A stretch of 64,000 nt of DNA from positions 104,646,901 through 104,710,900 of the forward strand of contig OW121742.1 in assembly GCA_933228675.1 (NCBI GenBank), in the 5' to 3' direction. Origin of the DNA: Stomorhina lunata (Eukaryota; Arthropoda; Insecta; Diptera; Rhiniidae). Below the pieces are notes generated by a model. The model saw only the letters and a list, made by a program, of their open reading frames with translations, did no database searches and was not told the origin of the DNA. Below, in pieces: positions 1 through 9,239 of the stretch. The translations under genes were made by a program, and so were the position numbers. Numbering within the stretch: position 1 is the first letter of the stretch; each line of letters begins with the position of its first letter.

Positions 1-530
1 ACTATTACTGGTACTAATAATACTATTACTAGTACTAATAGTAGTACTACTACTGGTACTAATAGCAGTACTTTTAATAGTACTAATAATACTTTTACTA
101 CTAGTACTATTAGTAGTACTATTACTAGTACAAATAGTAGTTCTAATAGTGTACTATTACTTGTAGTGATAAAAGTACTATTACTTGTACTCATAGTAGT
201 ACTACCACTTGTTGTATTAATATAACTATTACTAGTACTAATAGCAGTACTATTACTAGCACATACTACTAATAGTAGTATTATGACTACTACTAGTACC
301 AGTCATAATATTACCAGTACCAATAGTAGTACTATTACTAGTACTAATAGTAGTGCTGTTACTAGTAGTGCTATTACTAGTACTAATAGAAGTACTATTA
401 CTAGTACTATTACTATTACTAGTTCAATTACTAGTACTATTACTAGTACTATTAATAGTACTATTACTAGTACTAATAGTAGTACTATTACTAGTACTTA
501 CAGTAGTCCTATTATTAGTATCAATTTTTT
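1..530. repeat. TAC/TAG/TAT simple-sequence repeat
   Basis: The stretch is built almost entirely from the trinucleotides ACT, AGT, ATT and AAT, arranged as variants of TACTATTACTAGTACTAATA. It runs from the window edge, so its left end is not seen. The apparent open frames across 283-609 (serine/threonine- or leucine/valine-rich) follow from the three-base period and are not taken as genes. Confidence 0.9.
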
Positions 531-1479
531 TATTTTACTGTTTCTTATACTAATATCATTACTATTTAATTCTAAAATTTACTTATCGCCAAATTTCCTT
601 AAATTTTAATATCTGTGACCTGTGAACTTCCATGAAATTTTGCCTAGTTTACAAATAATTTATTTAGCCTTCCCTGAAATACTGTCTTAATAATTTATCC
701 ATTCTCTTTGGTTCATGTCTTTTATTTAAAAATTATACATGGAAAATAAAATTATATTAAACATAAATATCCTTAACAATTTTTCTGCTGATTTTCATTC
801 TTGTTCCCCAATTTTCCTTTATGACAAATGACTTTTTGAATAATTTTCAAACAACAAATAAATTTTCACCTGCCAATAAATCATGGACAAAAATATTTTA
901 TAAGAAAAGTTAATTCTTTTGAGGCTTTCCAAGTATTTTTTAAAAGAAATCTCTAAAGGATTAGGGAGGTACTATTTAAGTATAAAAATTATTTTAGAAA
1001 AGATAGTTTATTGCTAAAAGTTTGAAAAAGATGGAACAAGTTCGGGATCACTTTCCAGAGCATTAAGTACTAATAGTACAAGAGTACTTTTAATGAGGTT
1101 AAAAAAATCGATGTCAATAAGTACCCCCTTAATGCCTATAATGAGCGTGGCTTCCATTAATAGACAGGAATTGTGTTTTATATCATATTGCAAATTTTTG
1201 TTGTTTTATCGCATTTTTGGCCAAGTAATTTATCATTATTGAAATTGAAGTTTATAATTTTGAACAAAAACCAAACAAACGGTTTCTATAATAAACGGCA
1301 CGAAAAGGAAACAAAGTCATAATTCAAAATGATTTTCAAAAAAATTCGTATTTATTTCCATTTGTTGTAATTTATGGCAATGAAACAATGTAAAACAGAA
1401 TTAACAAAATATAAGGAATAGCAGAACTTTTAACAAAATATAAGAAAATTAAACTTTTCTAGAAAAAAAACTTGCTTTT
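531..1479. other. AT-rich intergenic stretch
   Basis: Unique-looking AT-rich DNA with no convincing open frame, RNA gene or transposon end. A few AGTACT motifs near 1,068-1,090 foreshadow the repeat that follows. Confidence 0.6.
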
Positions 1480-2984
1480 GAGGAGTACTTTTATTTAGAA
1501 AAGGTACTTTTCTGAAAAATTTTTGGTACGCAAAATTTTATTAATCAAATTTAACAGCTAAAATATTTTTATAGAAAACTTTATTATATTTAAAGAAAAG
1601 GTTTAAGTACTAAAATATACAGTTTTTAGTACTAAAAAGTTTAAACACAAATTTTAGTAATAAATAACTTTTTCAGAAAATTATTTGTACTAAAATACTT
1701 TTATAGCAAATATTTCGAAAAAAAATATATATATTTTTTATTAAAATAAAGTTATAGTACATTTGTATATAAATTTTTAAAAGAATTTTATGTTAAAAGT
1801 TTATGACAAAAAGGTTTTTATAAAAAAGTTTTAGTACAAAAAGATATTTTTTTTGTACCAAAAACTTTTTACAAAAATTTCTGTAATAAAGAACTTTTGT
1901 AGAAAATTTACTGGTACTTTTATGAAAATTAAAAAAAAGGATCTATTTATAAATAGATATATTTTACAGAAAAAGTACATTTTGAGCCAAAGTTTCGGCA
2001 ATACAAATTTTTTATAAATTAAATGTTAGAACTAAAAGATTTTTAATGAAAACGTTCAGTACTAAAATATTTTTTCATAAGGTTTTAATACTAAAAGTTA
2101 TATTTTTTAGTACTAAATTTTTTTTACAATAAATTTTAGTACTTAAATGAAAATTAAAGATAATTTACTTGTACTAAATAATTTTATAGAGAATTTAGTA
2201 GAAAAGGTATCTTTTTTACTAAAAGCTAAATTTTTAAGAAAAAGTACTTTATGGACAAATTTTTGGTACTTAAATAAATTAAATTTTACAACTAAAAGAT
2301 TTTTAAGAAAAAGTACTTTTTAAGTTTCAGTAATAAAAATTTTCATAAATTAAATTTTACAACTAAAAGATTTTTAAGAAAAAGTACTTTTTAAGTTTCA
2401 GTAATAAAAATTTTCATAAATTAAATTTTAAAACTAAAAGATTTCTAAAGAAAAAGCTCAACACAAAAATATTTTTAGAAAAGGTGTTAGTACTAAAAGT
2501 TATATTTCTTAGTACTAAAATTTTTTTACAATAAATTTTAGTAATAAAAGACTTTTAAAGGAAATTTTCTAGTACCAAATAGTTTTATAGAGAATTTAGT
2601 AGAAAACGTACCTTTTTTACTAAAAGCTATATTTTTAAGAAAAAGTACTTTATGGACAAATTTTTGGTACTTAAATAAATTAAATTTTACAACTAAAATA
2701 TTTTTACGAAAAAGTACTTTTTTAGCCAAAGTAACGCTAATAAAAATTTTCATTAATAAAATTTAACGGCTAAAAGGTCTCTAAAGAAAAGTTCAGCCCA
2801 AAAATATTTTTAGAAAAAGTTTTAGTACTAAAAGATATATTTCTTAGTACTAAAGAATATTTACAATAAAATTAATTAATAAAAGACTTTTAAAGAAAAT
2901 TTATTAAATAATTTTATAGAGAATTTAGTACTTCAATTTTTGTAATAAATGACTTTTACAGAAATTTACTAGTGCTAAATACTT
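1480..2984. repeat. Diverged AGTACT-rich tandem repeat
   Basis: AGTACT/AGTACTAAAAG motifs recur in a diverged tandem structure. Larger units can be aligned: the segment with TAGAGAATTTAGTAGAAAA at about 2,185-2,205 recurs about 401 bp later at 2,586-2,606, and a shorter version follows at 2,912-2,930. The retrotransposon at 2,985 interrupts the array, and 9,229-9,249 is its other side. Antisense open frames here (for example 2,538-2,753) are repeat-derived and not called. Confidence 0.7.
2290..2440. repeat. 71-bp direct tandem duplication
   Basis: AACTAAAAG begins at 2,290, 2,361 and 2,432, giving an exact 71-bp step. The intervening sequence (TTTAAGAAAAAGTACTTTTT followed by AAGTTTCAGTAATAAAAA) is nearly identical between the first two copies. 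This is a local amplification inside the larger AGTACT-rich array. Confidence 0.75.
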
Positions 2985-3410
2985 TGTAACGAAGCTTTCG
3001 TTACATACATATAAATATGTATATACGTATTATATTATTAATATTTTGAATCAATTATTTTGTATAATTTGAATTATCTTATTTTGTAAACTATTAATTA
3101 TTTTGTATTCTTAATATATAATGATTTCTGTTATGTTAACATTTTTCTGTTATGTTATGATTTCTGTTATGTTAACATTTGTTGAGAGATTGTAAAACTG
3201 TTAACATAATTTAGAGAGTATAACAGTTAATCTATCTGTTTCATTACATTGATAATTATCACTACTACGCCCTGATGATGTTGTGTACATCACTACAACT
3301 TCAGTTGAGCTTGAGTTGTGCTCGTGTACGGTCAACTAGCACAAGTCTGGAATAGCTTTGTTAGAAACCGTATATCCAACACAACTAAGGCCAACTCAAG
3401 TAGTAGTACT

Positions 3411-3566
3411 CAGGGATACTACTGGTTTCACTACAGCCATAGTTCCCAGGTATAATTGTAGTAGTACACAGGGACACTACTGGTATCTTCAATAGCCATA
3501 GTTCCCAGGTACAGATGTTGAAGTGCACAGGGATACTAGTGGCCATAGGTCCCAGGCGATAGTAGT
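3411..3566 (+). repeat. Three ~58-59-bp imperfect repeats in LTR U3
   Basis: Units start with CAGGGAtACTA at 3,411, 3,469 and 3,528 and contain CCATAGTTCCCAGGTA (CCATAGGTCCCAGG in the third). They lie just upstream of the TATA box, where enhancer or silencer repeats often occur in LTRs. The function is inference; the repeat is directly visible and also present at 8,855-9,010 in the 3' LTR. Confidence 0.8.
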
Positions 3567-3591
3567 CACTAATACCACTAACCACCAAAAA

Positions 3592-3599
3592 TATATAAA
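3592..3599 (+). promoter_or_regulatory. Putative TATA box of the LTR promoter
   Basis: TATATAAA lies 25-35 bp upstream of GGGGAGTCTTG (about 3,620-3,631), a plausible start of R. The same motif is at 9,036-9,043 in the 3' LTR. No transcript data are available, so the start site is inferred. Confidence 0.6.
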
Positions 3600-3699
3600 T
3601 AAACAGGACAGCAACCACAGAGGGGAGTCTTGTTTTTACCCGGTTACTGACATCGTCATTATTATTAGAAAATTGTTTAATTTTAAGTAAAATATTATA

Positions 3700-3705
3700 A
3701 ATAAA
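3700..3705 (+). promoter_or_regulatory. Putative polyadenylation signal in LTR
   Basis: AATAAA in the distal LTR, with an equivalent at 9,144-9,149 in the 3' LTR. It lies about 75-80 bp before the LTR end and downstream of the TATA box, so R would run from about 3,625 to shortly after 3,715. Another AATAAA overlaps the TATA region at 3,598-3,603 and is less likely to be used. Confidence 0.5.
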
Positions 3706-3782
3706 TGAAGTAAAAGAAAAGTAAAGTGAAATTTTTATTATCCTGGACTGGCTGAATCTACCCTGGCAAAGTATATTATAAA

Positions 3783-3800
3783 TGGCGCCCGAGCAGGGAC
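3783..3800 (+). other. Primer binding site, tRNA-Lys type
   Basis: TGGCGCCCGAGCAGGGAC starts two bases after the 5' LTR. The TGGCGCCC start is complementary to a tRNA 3' end, and the whole closely resembles the lysine-tRNA primer site used by many gypsy-type elements and lentiviruses (TGGCGCCCGAACAGGGAC), with one difference. This is the expected start of minus-strand DNA synthesis. Confidence 0.85.
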
Positions 3801-3858
3801 TCTAATTTGAAAAATATTTTAAACAGGATATTAAAAAAAAAAAAAAAAAACTTTGAAA

Positions 3859-4869
3859 ATGAGTCGCAACTTCATAAATCTTTTAAAAAAAGATGTCCTG
3901 TGCAGCTGTCTTAGAGATCTCGGTATTAACGATGAAGGAAGTGTTGAGGATATGCGAAGCCGACTAAGGAGCTACATGGAAAAAGAAGACATTCCCCCAG
4001 ATCACGTGGTTTACATTCAACATTTAAGGTCATGTTACGATGGTGGTAAAGAATTGAAAGTTCCTTCTAGTCAGATTTCTAGAAACATATCCCCAACTCG
4101 ACATAATTTAGAACATGAGACTACCAGTTCCCAAAACTTATCTGAAGTCTGTGATAAGGTTCGCAAATGGGGTGTGAAGTATGATGGTGGAAAGGATCCT
4201 CTTTGTTTTTTGGAAAGAATTGAAGAGTTAGCGAAATGTTATTCTATTCCTGTCAATACGTTATTAAATTTTATGCCCGAACTCTTGAAAGGTGATGCCT
4301 TAGCTTGGTATCGTAATAACAAAGTGAACTGGAAAGTTTATCAAGACTTTATCGATGACTTTAAGCTATTTTTTTTACCGAATCGATTTTTCGAAAATCT
4401 GGATGATGCAATCAGAAATCGATGCCAACAAACTGAAGAAAGTTTTGTTGACTATGTTACATCAATACAATCATTGATGAGATGGACCAAGTTAACAACA
4501 AACGAGCAACTGGAAAGAATCTACAAAAATTGCAGAGCAGAATATAAAATTTATATTAAACGAGGTGAGTTTAGCAGGCTACGCGATCTTGTCATCTTAG
4601 CACAAGAATTTGAAAATATAAGAGCAGAAGAAGTAAAGCAGAAGAAAGTGGTTCGGCGTGTGCAGACTGTTGTAGCTTCTAACAACTCCAAGTACGTATG
4701 TTACCGTTGTGGTGAATCCGGTCACAGTCGAGCGAATTGTTCAAAACCCCAAGTGATATTTTGCTGGGATTGTGGCAAGAAAGGTATTAAAACTGTAGAT
4801 TGTTGTCGTGCTGTCGCGGAAAACTCCAGCAGAGATCCTCTAGCAGGGGAAAGGAGAGAGGATCTCTAA
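3859..4869 (+). CDS. gag: Gag polyprotein of the Ty3/gypsy element
   Basis: 336 residues from ATG 3,859; the open frame extends to a TTG at 3,853, but the ATG after the A-rich leader is the natural start. Gag forms the virus-like particle and packages element RNA in the cytoplasm. Residues 9-40 (LLKKDVLCSC...RLRSYM) look like a SAP-type helix-extension-helix. Residues about 95-250 resemble the retrotransposon Gag core, with LLKGDALAWYR as the most typical stretch. A CCHC zinc knuckle is intact at C281-x2-C284-x4-H289-x4-C294. A second knuckle at C302-x2-C305-x4-I310-x4-C315 has isoleucine where histidine is expected, so it may not bind zinc. The 3' end overlaps the pol frame. Assignment to Gag is secure; the SAP call is tentative. 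Confidence 0.92.
   Translation: MSRNFINLLKKDVLCSCLRDLGINDEGSVEDMRSRLRSYMEKEDIPPDHVVYIQHLRSCYDGGKELKVPSSQISRNISPTRHNLEHETTSSQNLSEVCDKVRKWGVKYDGGKDPLCFLERIEELAKCYSIPVNTLLNFMPELLKGDALAWYRNNKVNWKVYQDFIDDFKLFFLPNRFFENLDDAIRNRCQQTEESFVDYVTSIQSLMRWTKLTTNEQLERIYKNCRAEYKIYIKRGEFSRLRDLVILAQEFENIRAEEVKQKKVVRRVQTVVASNNSKYVCYRCGESGHSRANCSKPQVIFCWDCGKKGIKTVDCCRAVAENSSRDPLAGERREDL
4791..4869 (+). other. gag-pol overlap, likely -1 ribosomal frameshift region
   Basis: The pol frame is open from 4,791 (after TAA at 4,788-4,790) and gag stops at 4,867-4,869, giving 79 nt of overlap with pol in the -1 frame. No perfect X XXY YYZ heptamer in the gag frame is visible. The closest is G GAA AAC at 4,818-4,824; GGGGAAAGG at 4,846-4,854 is a second purine-rich candidate. 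That Pol is made by frameshifting is inferred from the family and the frame relationship. Confidence 0.55.
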
Positions 4870-7800
4870 TATCAACGCCTTTTCCAATTAAACTTATACC
4901 CGATGACGACTTTCGATTACGAACATGGATAACGATTAAAAATAAGAAGACGTGCGCAATCTTTGATACTGGTGCTACCCATTCATGTATACAGAAGTCA
5001 CTCGTAGAAGAGCTGCGAATTCCCATTGTAGCTGCCGATTTTAATTCTCTTCATTTAGCAGATCAATCCGTAGTCATAGTGGAAGGTGCCGTAAGTATAT
5101 GGTTCGTAATGAATGGTGTTGTTTACCGTCACAATTTTTTGGTCCTAAACGTTATGTTCGATCCTATTATTCTTGGAATGAACTTTTTGCAAGAAACTGG
5201 TTCGGAAATACACATCATCCCCCGCAAGAAGGTGTCAGAAGCAAATCCTCATCTTGTCTCTACAACTTTAATTAGTTCATTACAGGCAAATGTTGACTTT
5301 ACACACGAAGAAGTGACCGAAAGACAGGTAAAATCATTTTTAGAAAACGAGCTCCCACGTTTTGATGCAATAAGCGGCCCCTCAAACATAACACAACACG
5401 TTATAACGATGAAACACTCTAGACCTTTACGTCAGCGTTATTATCCACGAAATCCAGCTATGCAAGAAGTGATTAATACTCAGATAGATGAGCTGTTACA
5501 AGACGGAAGAATTGAATCTTCAAAAAGCCCTTACAGTTCCCCAATAGTACTAGTCCGCAAAAAGAATGACGAATGGCGGTTATGTGTAGATTTCCGTCAA
5601 ATTAATGAACACTCTATTCGAGATGCTTATCCCATTCCACAGATAAATTCAATTCTAGAGAAGCTAAGAAATAGTAAATATTTTAGTACTATCGATCTGC
5701 GTAACGGATACTGGCAGATTCCCATGGACCCAAAGAGCAAGGTTCATACTGCGTTCACCGTACCAGGACGAGGTTTATATCAATGGTGTGTGATGCCATT
5801 CGGCTTGCACTCGGCATCGGCTACTTTTCAGAGGGCTCTAGATACAGTTATAGGCCCCGAACTAGACTCTTTCGCGTTCGCTTACCTGGATGACATAGTA
5901 GTCCTCGGCAGCACAATCGAAGAACACTTAAAAAATTTAAAAATTGTGTTTGACCGATTAATTATCGCTAAACTGCGTATTAACCCGAACAAATGTACTT
6001 TTGCTAAGAAAACCATACGTTATCTTGGCCACGTTATAAGCGAAAACGGAGTACACACAGATCCCGACAAGGTTAAGGCTGTTTCCCTTATCCCTGATCC
6101 TACTACACTTAAGGAATTAAGGTCATTCTTAAATACTGCAGCATGGTATAGACGCTTTATACCAAACTTTTCTACATTAACTAGCCCTCTGAACGAACTT
6201 CTAAGGAAAGGTCAAAAATGGATTTGGGGACCTCAACAAAAATGCACGTTCGAAGAAATAAAACAAAAGTTAATGGAAGCTCCAGCACTTACCTGTCCCG
6301 ATTTCTCTCGAACTTTCATATTGCAGACGGATGCCAGCGATGTCGGATTAGGAGCAGTCCTCACGCAGGAATTTGATGATGGTGAGAAAATAATTGCCTA
6401 TGCAAGTCGCACGTTAACAGCACCTGAACGGAACTACACCGTGACCGAGAAAGAATGCCTGGCGGTTATTTGGGGAATCAGGAAAATGAGACATTACATA
6501 GAAGGTTATCATTTTATAATTGTTACTGATCATCAATCGTTAAAATGGTTGAATTCAATTCAAACGCCTTCCGGAAGGATTGCACGCTGGGCCCTGGAAC
6601 TGATGCAATTTGATTATGAAATCCGGTACCGCAAAGGAAAATTGAATGTCATCGCTGATACTCTCTCTCGAGCTCCCGTTCTAACAGAAAATTCATTTCC
6701 AGTTATTCAGATACTTCATAAAGTTTCAGAAATTAGCGATCCATGGTATCAGAAAAAGTTTGAAACAGTAAAAAGTAACCCTGAAATGCTTCCCGACTAT
6801 CAACTAGATGACCAAGGAAATTTAAGAAGACATATTTTCGATTCCTCTTCTTACGATGATCATGATCCAGTTCCGTGGAAATTAGTAGTTCCCAAGATAG
6901 ATAGAAATCGTGTTCTAAAGGAATGTCATGACGATATAACAGCAGGTCATTTGGGAATTAACAAAACCATAGCACGAGTCACAAAATTATATTACTGGCC
7001 TGGTATATTTCGAGATATTAGCAAATATGTCAGGAAATGTGAAACATGTCAACGCTTCAAGCCACTTCAGCAAGCTCCAGCAGGAAAAATGCATTCGTCT
7101 CCAACTTCTTCCCTTTTTCATACCATATGTGCCGATTTTGTGGGCCCTCTACCACGGTCCATACACGGAAATACAACACTTATTGTTTTCTACGATAAAT
7201 TTACAAAATGGTCTGAATTTGTTGCTGTCAGAAAAGCCACAACCCAATCGTTTATAAAAGCATTTCGTGAAAGAATATTATCTCGTTTTGGAGTACCATG
7301 TATCCTGCATACTGATAATGGCACCCAATTTACCAGCCGCGACTGCCACAAGTATTTCAAATCTCTTGGAGTAAAACAAACTTTTACCGCCCCTTATTCA
7401 CCCCAAGAAAATCCAGTCGAGAGAACTAACAGGACAATTAAAACCATGATAGCACAATATACAGAGAAAAATCAAAGAAAGTGGGACGAGCACTTACCAG
7501 AATTAACTTTAGCAATTAATTCCAGCAAACAAGCGTCCACCCAATACAGTCCAGCATACTTGAACCTGGGGAGGGACCTAAGACTTCCAAGCACATTATT
7601 TGACGAAAAAACCAACATGAATATTGAAAATAATTATTTAAGTCCCGAAGATAAATATAATCACTTACAGGATATTTTTCAGACAGTTCGCGGCAACCTG
7701 CAAAATGCTGCCGAAAACCAAGCGTCTCATTATAACTTAAGACGCAGAGAATGGTCACCCCGAAAGGGAGACTTTGTGTTGGTAAGAAATCATGTTCTCT

Positions 7801-7982
7801 CTAAAGCTATTGATTTTTTTGCAGCAAAACTAGCTCCTAAATTTGACGGTCCATATCAAGTCACCAGGTTCATATCACCTGTAATAGTTGAATTCATTGA
7901 TCCAGATAGCAAAAGGAAGAAAGGAATTGCGCATTTAAAAGATTTAAAAATATATCACACAGAATCCCAAGATGAATGCTGA
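4800..7982 (+). CDS. pol: Pol polyprotein: protease, reverse transcriptase, RNase H, integrase
   Basis: A 1,060-residue uninterrupted frame, numbered from the codon at 4,800; the true N-terminus is probably a Gag-Pol frameshift product. Aspartic protease: DTGAT at 56-60. Reverse transcriptase about 190-370: RLCVDFRQIN, VMPFGLHSASATFQ, and the catalytic YLDD at 362-365. RNase H about 505-625: QTDASDVGLGAV (first Asp 511), TEKECLAVIWG and VTDHQSLKWL. Integrase: zinc module with H710, H717, C747 and C750, then Asp779 (ADFVGP), Asp839 (HTDNGTQF) and Glu874 (NPVERTNR), with 34 residues between the last two. A GPY/F-type module follows (GPY at 1017-1019). The protein copies element RNA into DNA and integrates it. 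All listed catalytic residues are present, so the protein looks functional. Its last 11 nt overlap ORF3. Confidence 0.97.
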   Translation: MLSCCRGKLQQRSSSRGKERGSLISTPFPIKLIPDDDFRLRTWITIKNKKTCAIFDTGATHSCIQKSLVEELRIPIVAADFNSLHLADQSVVIVEGAVSIWFVMNGVVYRHNFLVLNVMFDPIILGMNFLQETGSEIHIIPRKKVSEANPHLVSTTLISSLQANVDFTHEEVTERQVKSFLENELPRFDAISGPSNITQHVITMKHSRPLRQRYYPRNPAMQEVINTQIDELLQDGRIESSKSPYSSPIVLVRKKNDEWRLCVDFRQINEHSIRDAYPIPQINSILEKLRNSKYFSTIDLRNGYWQIPMDPKSKVHTAFTVPGRGLYQWCVMPFGLHSASATFQRALDTVIGPELDSFAFAYLDDIVVLGSTIEEHLKNLKIVFDRLIIAKLRINPNKCTFAKKTIRYLGHVISENGVHTDPDKVKAVSLIPDPTTLKELRSFLNTAAWYRRFIPNFSTLTSPLNELLRKGQKWIWGPQQKCTFEEIKQKLMEAPALTCPDFSRTFILQTDASDVGLGAVLTQEFDDGEKIIAYASRTLTAPERNYTVTEKECLAVIWGIRKMRHYIEGYHFIIVTDHQSLKWLNSIQTPSGRIARWALELMQFDYEIRYRKGKLNVIADTLSRAPVLTENSFPVIQILHKVSEISDPWYQKKFETVKSNPEMLPDYQLDDQGNLRRHIFDSSSYDDHDPVPWKLVVPKIDRNRVLKECHDDITAGHLGINKTIARVTKLYYWPGIFRDISKYVRKCETCQRFKPLQQAPAGKMHSSPTSSLFHTICADFVGPLPRSIHGNTTLIVFYDKFTKWSEFVAVRKATTQSFIKAFRERILSRFGVPCILHTDNGTQFTSRDCHKYFKSLGVKQTFTAPYSPQENPVERTNRTIKTMIAQYTEKNQRKWDEHLPELTLAINSSKQASTQYSPAYLNLGRDLRLPSTLFDEKTNMNIENNYLSPEDKYNHLQDIFQTVRGNLQNAAENQASHYNLRRREWSPRKGDFVLVRNHVLSKAIDFFAAKLAPKFDGPYQVTRFISPVIVEFIDPDSKRKKGIAHLKDLKIYHTESQDEC

Positions 7983-8409
7983 TAAATTTAAGAGAAGTTG
8001 TCAACGATTTAAGGAAGCTATGCAAGAAGAATCAAATAAAAGAAGAAAAATTGTTTTCCTGAAGTCACCGGTAGAAAAGGTGAAAATAACATCAGTTGTG
8101 ACGTTACCTCCTCTGCAACCCATGAAATCCATGCTTAATGCCTCACAGAAATCAGACATTCTCTCAAAACTAGTGAAGGATCTAGGAATCGATAAGGATT
8201 TTGATTTGGATCCTAGAAACCAGCTTATATGCCAGGTATTGTCAACAATCGAGCCAATTGAACCAGGAAGAAGAACGAGATTCCGAAGAATTTTTGACAA
8301 CATCATGGTCACAATTTACATAAGGTGTTCCCTGGATATTTGGATAATTATTGGCCAAGAAAAGTACGTCTTCCCAAAACCCAGGAATGATACTGGTCCT
8401 AATTGTTAA
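7972..8409 (+). CDS. Third ORF of the retrotransposon, unknown function
   Basis: 145 residues, starting at an ATG inside the last codons of pol (11-nt overlap, +1 frame) and ending at TAA 8,407-8,409, exactly where the polypurine tract begins. It fills the whole pol-to-3' LTR interval, the place env has in errantiviruses, but I see no signal peptide, no furin-type cleavage site and no clear transmembrane anchor; only about 112-127 (TIYIRCSLDIWIIIG) is moderately hydrophobic. The N-terminal third is basic (KFKR, NKRRK), which could suit nucleic-acid binding or nuclear import. A motif LVKDLGIDKDFDLDP lies in the middle. Start by termination-reinitiation or from a spliced RNA is possible. I do not recognise the family. 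That it is a real gene is inferred from its position and intactness in a young element. Confidence 0.7.
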   Translation: MNADKFKRSCQRFKEAMQEESNKRRKIVFLKSPVEKVKITSVVTLPPLQPMKSMLNASQKSDILSKLVKDLGIDKDFDLDPRNQLICQVLSTIEPIEPGRRTRFRRIFDNIMVTIYIRCSLDIWIIIGQEKYVFPKPRNDTGPNC

Positions 8410-8428
8410 AAGAAAAGCAGGAGGGAGA
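8408..8428 (+). other. Polypurine tract (plus-strand primer)
   Basis: 21 bases, all purines except C at 8,418, ending GGAGGGAGA immediately before the 3' LTR starts TGTAAC. This is the expected RNase H-resistant primer for plus-strand synthesis. It overlaps the ORF3 stop codon by two bases. Confidence 0.88.
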
Positions 8429-9224
8429 TGTAACGAAGCTTTCGTTACATACATATTAATATGTATATACGTATTATATTATTAATATTTTGAATCAATT
8501 ATTTTGTATAATTTGAATTATCTTATTTTGTAAACTATTAATTATTTTGTATTCTTAATATATAATGATTTCTGTTATGTTAACATTTTTCTGTTATGTT
8601 ATGATTTCTGTTATGTTAACATTTGTTGAGAGATTGTAAAACTGTTAACATAATTTAGAGAGTATAACAGTTAATCTATCTGTTTCATTACATTGATAAT
8701 TATCACTACTACGCCCTGATGATGTTGTGTACATCACTACAACTTCAGTTGAGCTTGAGTTGTGCTCGTGTACGGTCAACTAGCACAAGTCTGGAATAGC
8801 TTTGTTAGAAACCGTATATCCAACACAACTAAGGCCAACTCAAGTAGTAGTACTCAGGGATACTACTGGTTTCACTACAGCCATAGTTCCCAGGTATAAT
8901 TGTAGTAGTACACAGGGACACTACTGGTATCTTCAATAGCCATAGTTCCCAGGTACAGATGTTGAAGTGCACAGGGATACTAGTGGCCATAGGTCCCAGG
9001 CGATAGTAGTCACTAATACCACTAACCACCAAAAATATATAAATAAACAGGACAGCAACCACAGAGGGGAGTCTTGTTTTTACCCGGTTACTGACATCGT
9101 CATTATTATTAGAAAATTGTTTAATTTTAAGTAAAATATTATAAATAAATGAAGTAAAAGAAAAGTAAAGTGAAATTTTTATTATCCTGGACTGGCTGAA
9201 TCTACCCTGGCAAAGTATATTATA
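8429..9224 (+). repeat. 3' LTR
   Basis: 796 bp, co-linear with 2,985-3,780, one mismatch found (8,457 T versus 3,013 A). It contains the second copies of the dyad start, the U3 triplicate, the TATA box (9,036-9,043) and the AATAAA signal (9,144-9,149), the latter expected to end the element transcript. It is followed by the target duplication ACTT. Confidence 0.95.
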
Positions 9225-9239
9225 ACTTTTATAGAGAAT

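Larger units (their letters stand above)
2985..3780 (+). repeat. 5' LTR
   Basis: 796 bp, matching 8,429-9,224 except at one position. It begins TGTAACGAA and ends ATTATA, so the usual TG...CA ends are only half present; the 4-bp target duplication on both sides fixes the borders. The first 21 bp form a dyad, TGTAACGAA/TTCGTTACA around GCT. It carries a triplicated U3 segment, a TATA box and a polyadenylation signal, listed separately. The antisense 77-residue open frame across 3,385-3,618, duplicated in the 3' LTR, is not considered a gene. Confidence 0.95.
2981..9228 (+). mobile_element. Complete Ty3/gypsy LTR retrotransposon with target duplication
   Basis: A full-length element of 6,240 bp (2,985-9,224) flanked by the 4-bp direct repeat ACTT (2,981-2,984 and 9,225-9,228). 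Two 796-bp LTRs align without gaps at an offset of 5,444 bp. The only mismatch I found by eye is 3,013 A versus 8,457 T, so the insertion is recent. In order: LTR, primer binding site, gag, pol (protease, reverse transcriptase, RNase H, integrase), a third ORF, polypurine tract, LTR. The order RT-RNase H-integrase places it in Ty3/gypsy rather than Ty1/copia. It lacks a recognisable env. The internal region is visibly less AT-rich than the flanks. The lineage within gypsy is not certain; a SAP-like Gag N-terminus and a lysine-type primer site are the main clues. Confidence 0.96.

Noticed and set aside
283..609. Ser/Thr-rich and Leu/Val-rich open frames in the 5' simple repeat
   Set aside because: Both overlap in different frames of a trinucleotide repeat, which explains their length and composition.
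3385..3618. Antisense 77-residue open frame in the LTR, repeated at 8,829-9,062
   Set aside because: It lies on the minus strand over the U3 triplicate, and its duplication only reflects LTR duplication. No motif is seen.
7972..8409. env gene, making the element an infectious errantivirus
   Set aside because: The ORF is only 145 residues, without signal peptide, cleavage site or clear membrane anchor; I call it an ORF of unknown function.
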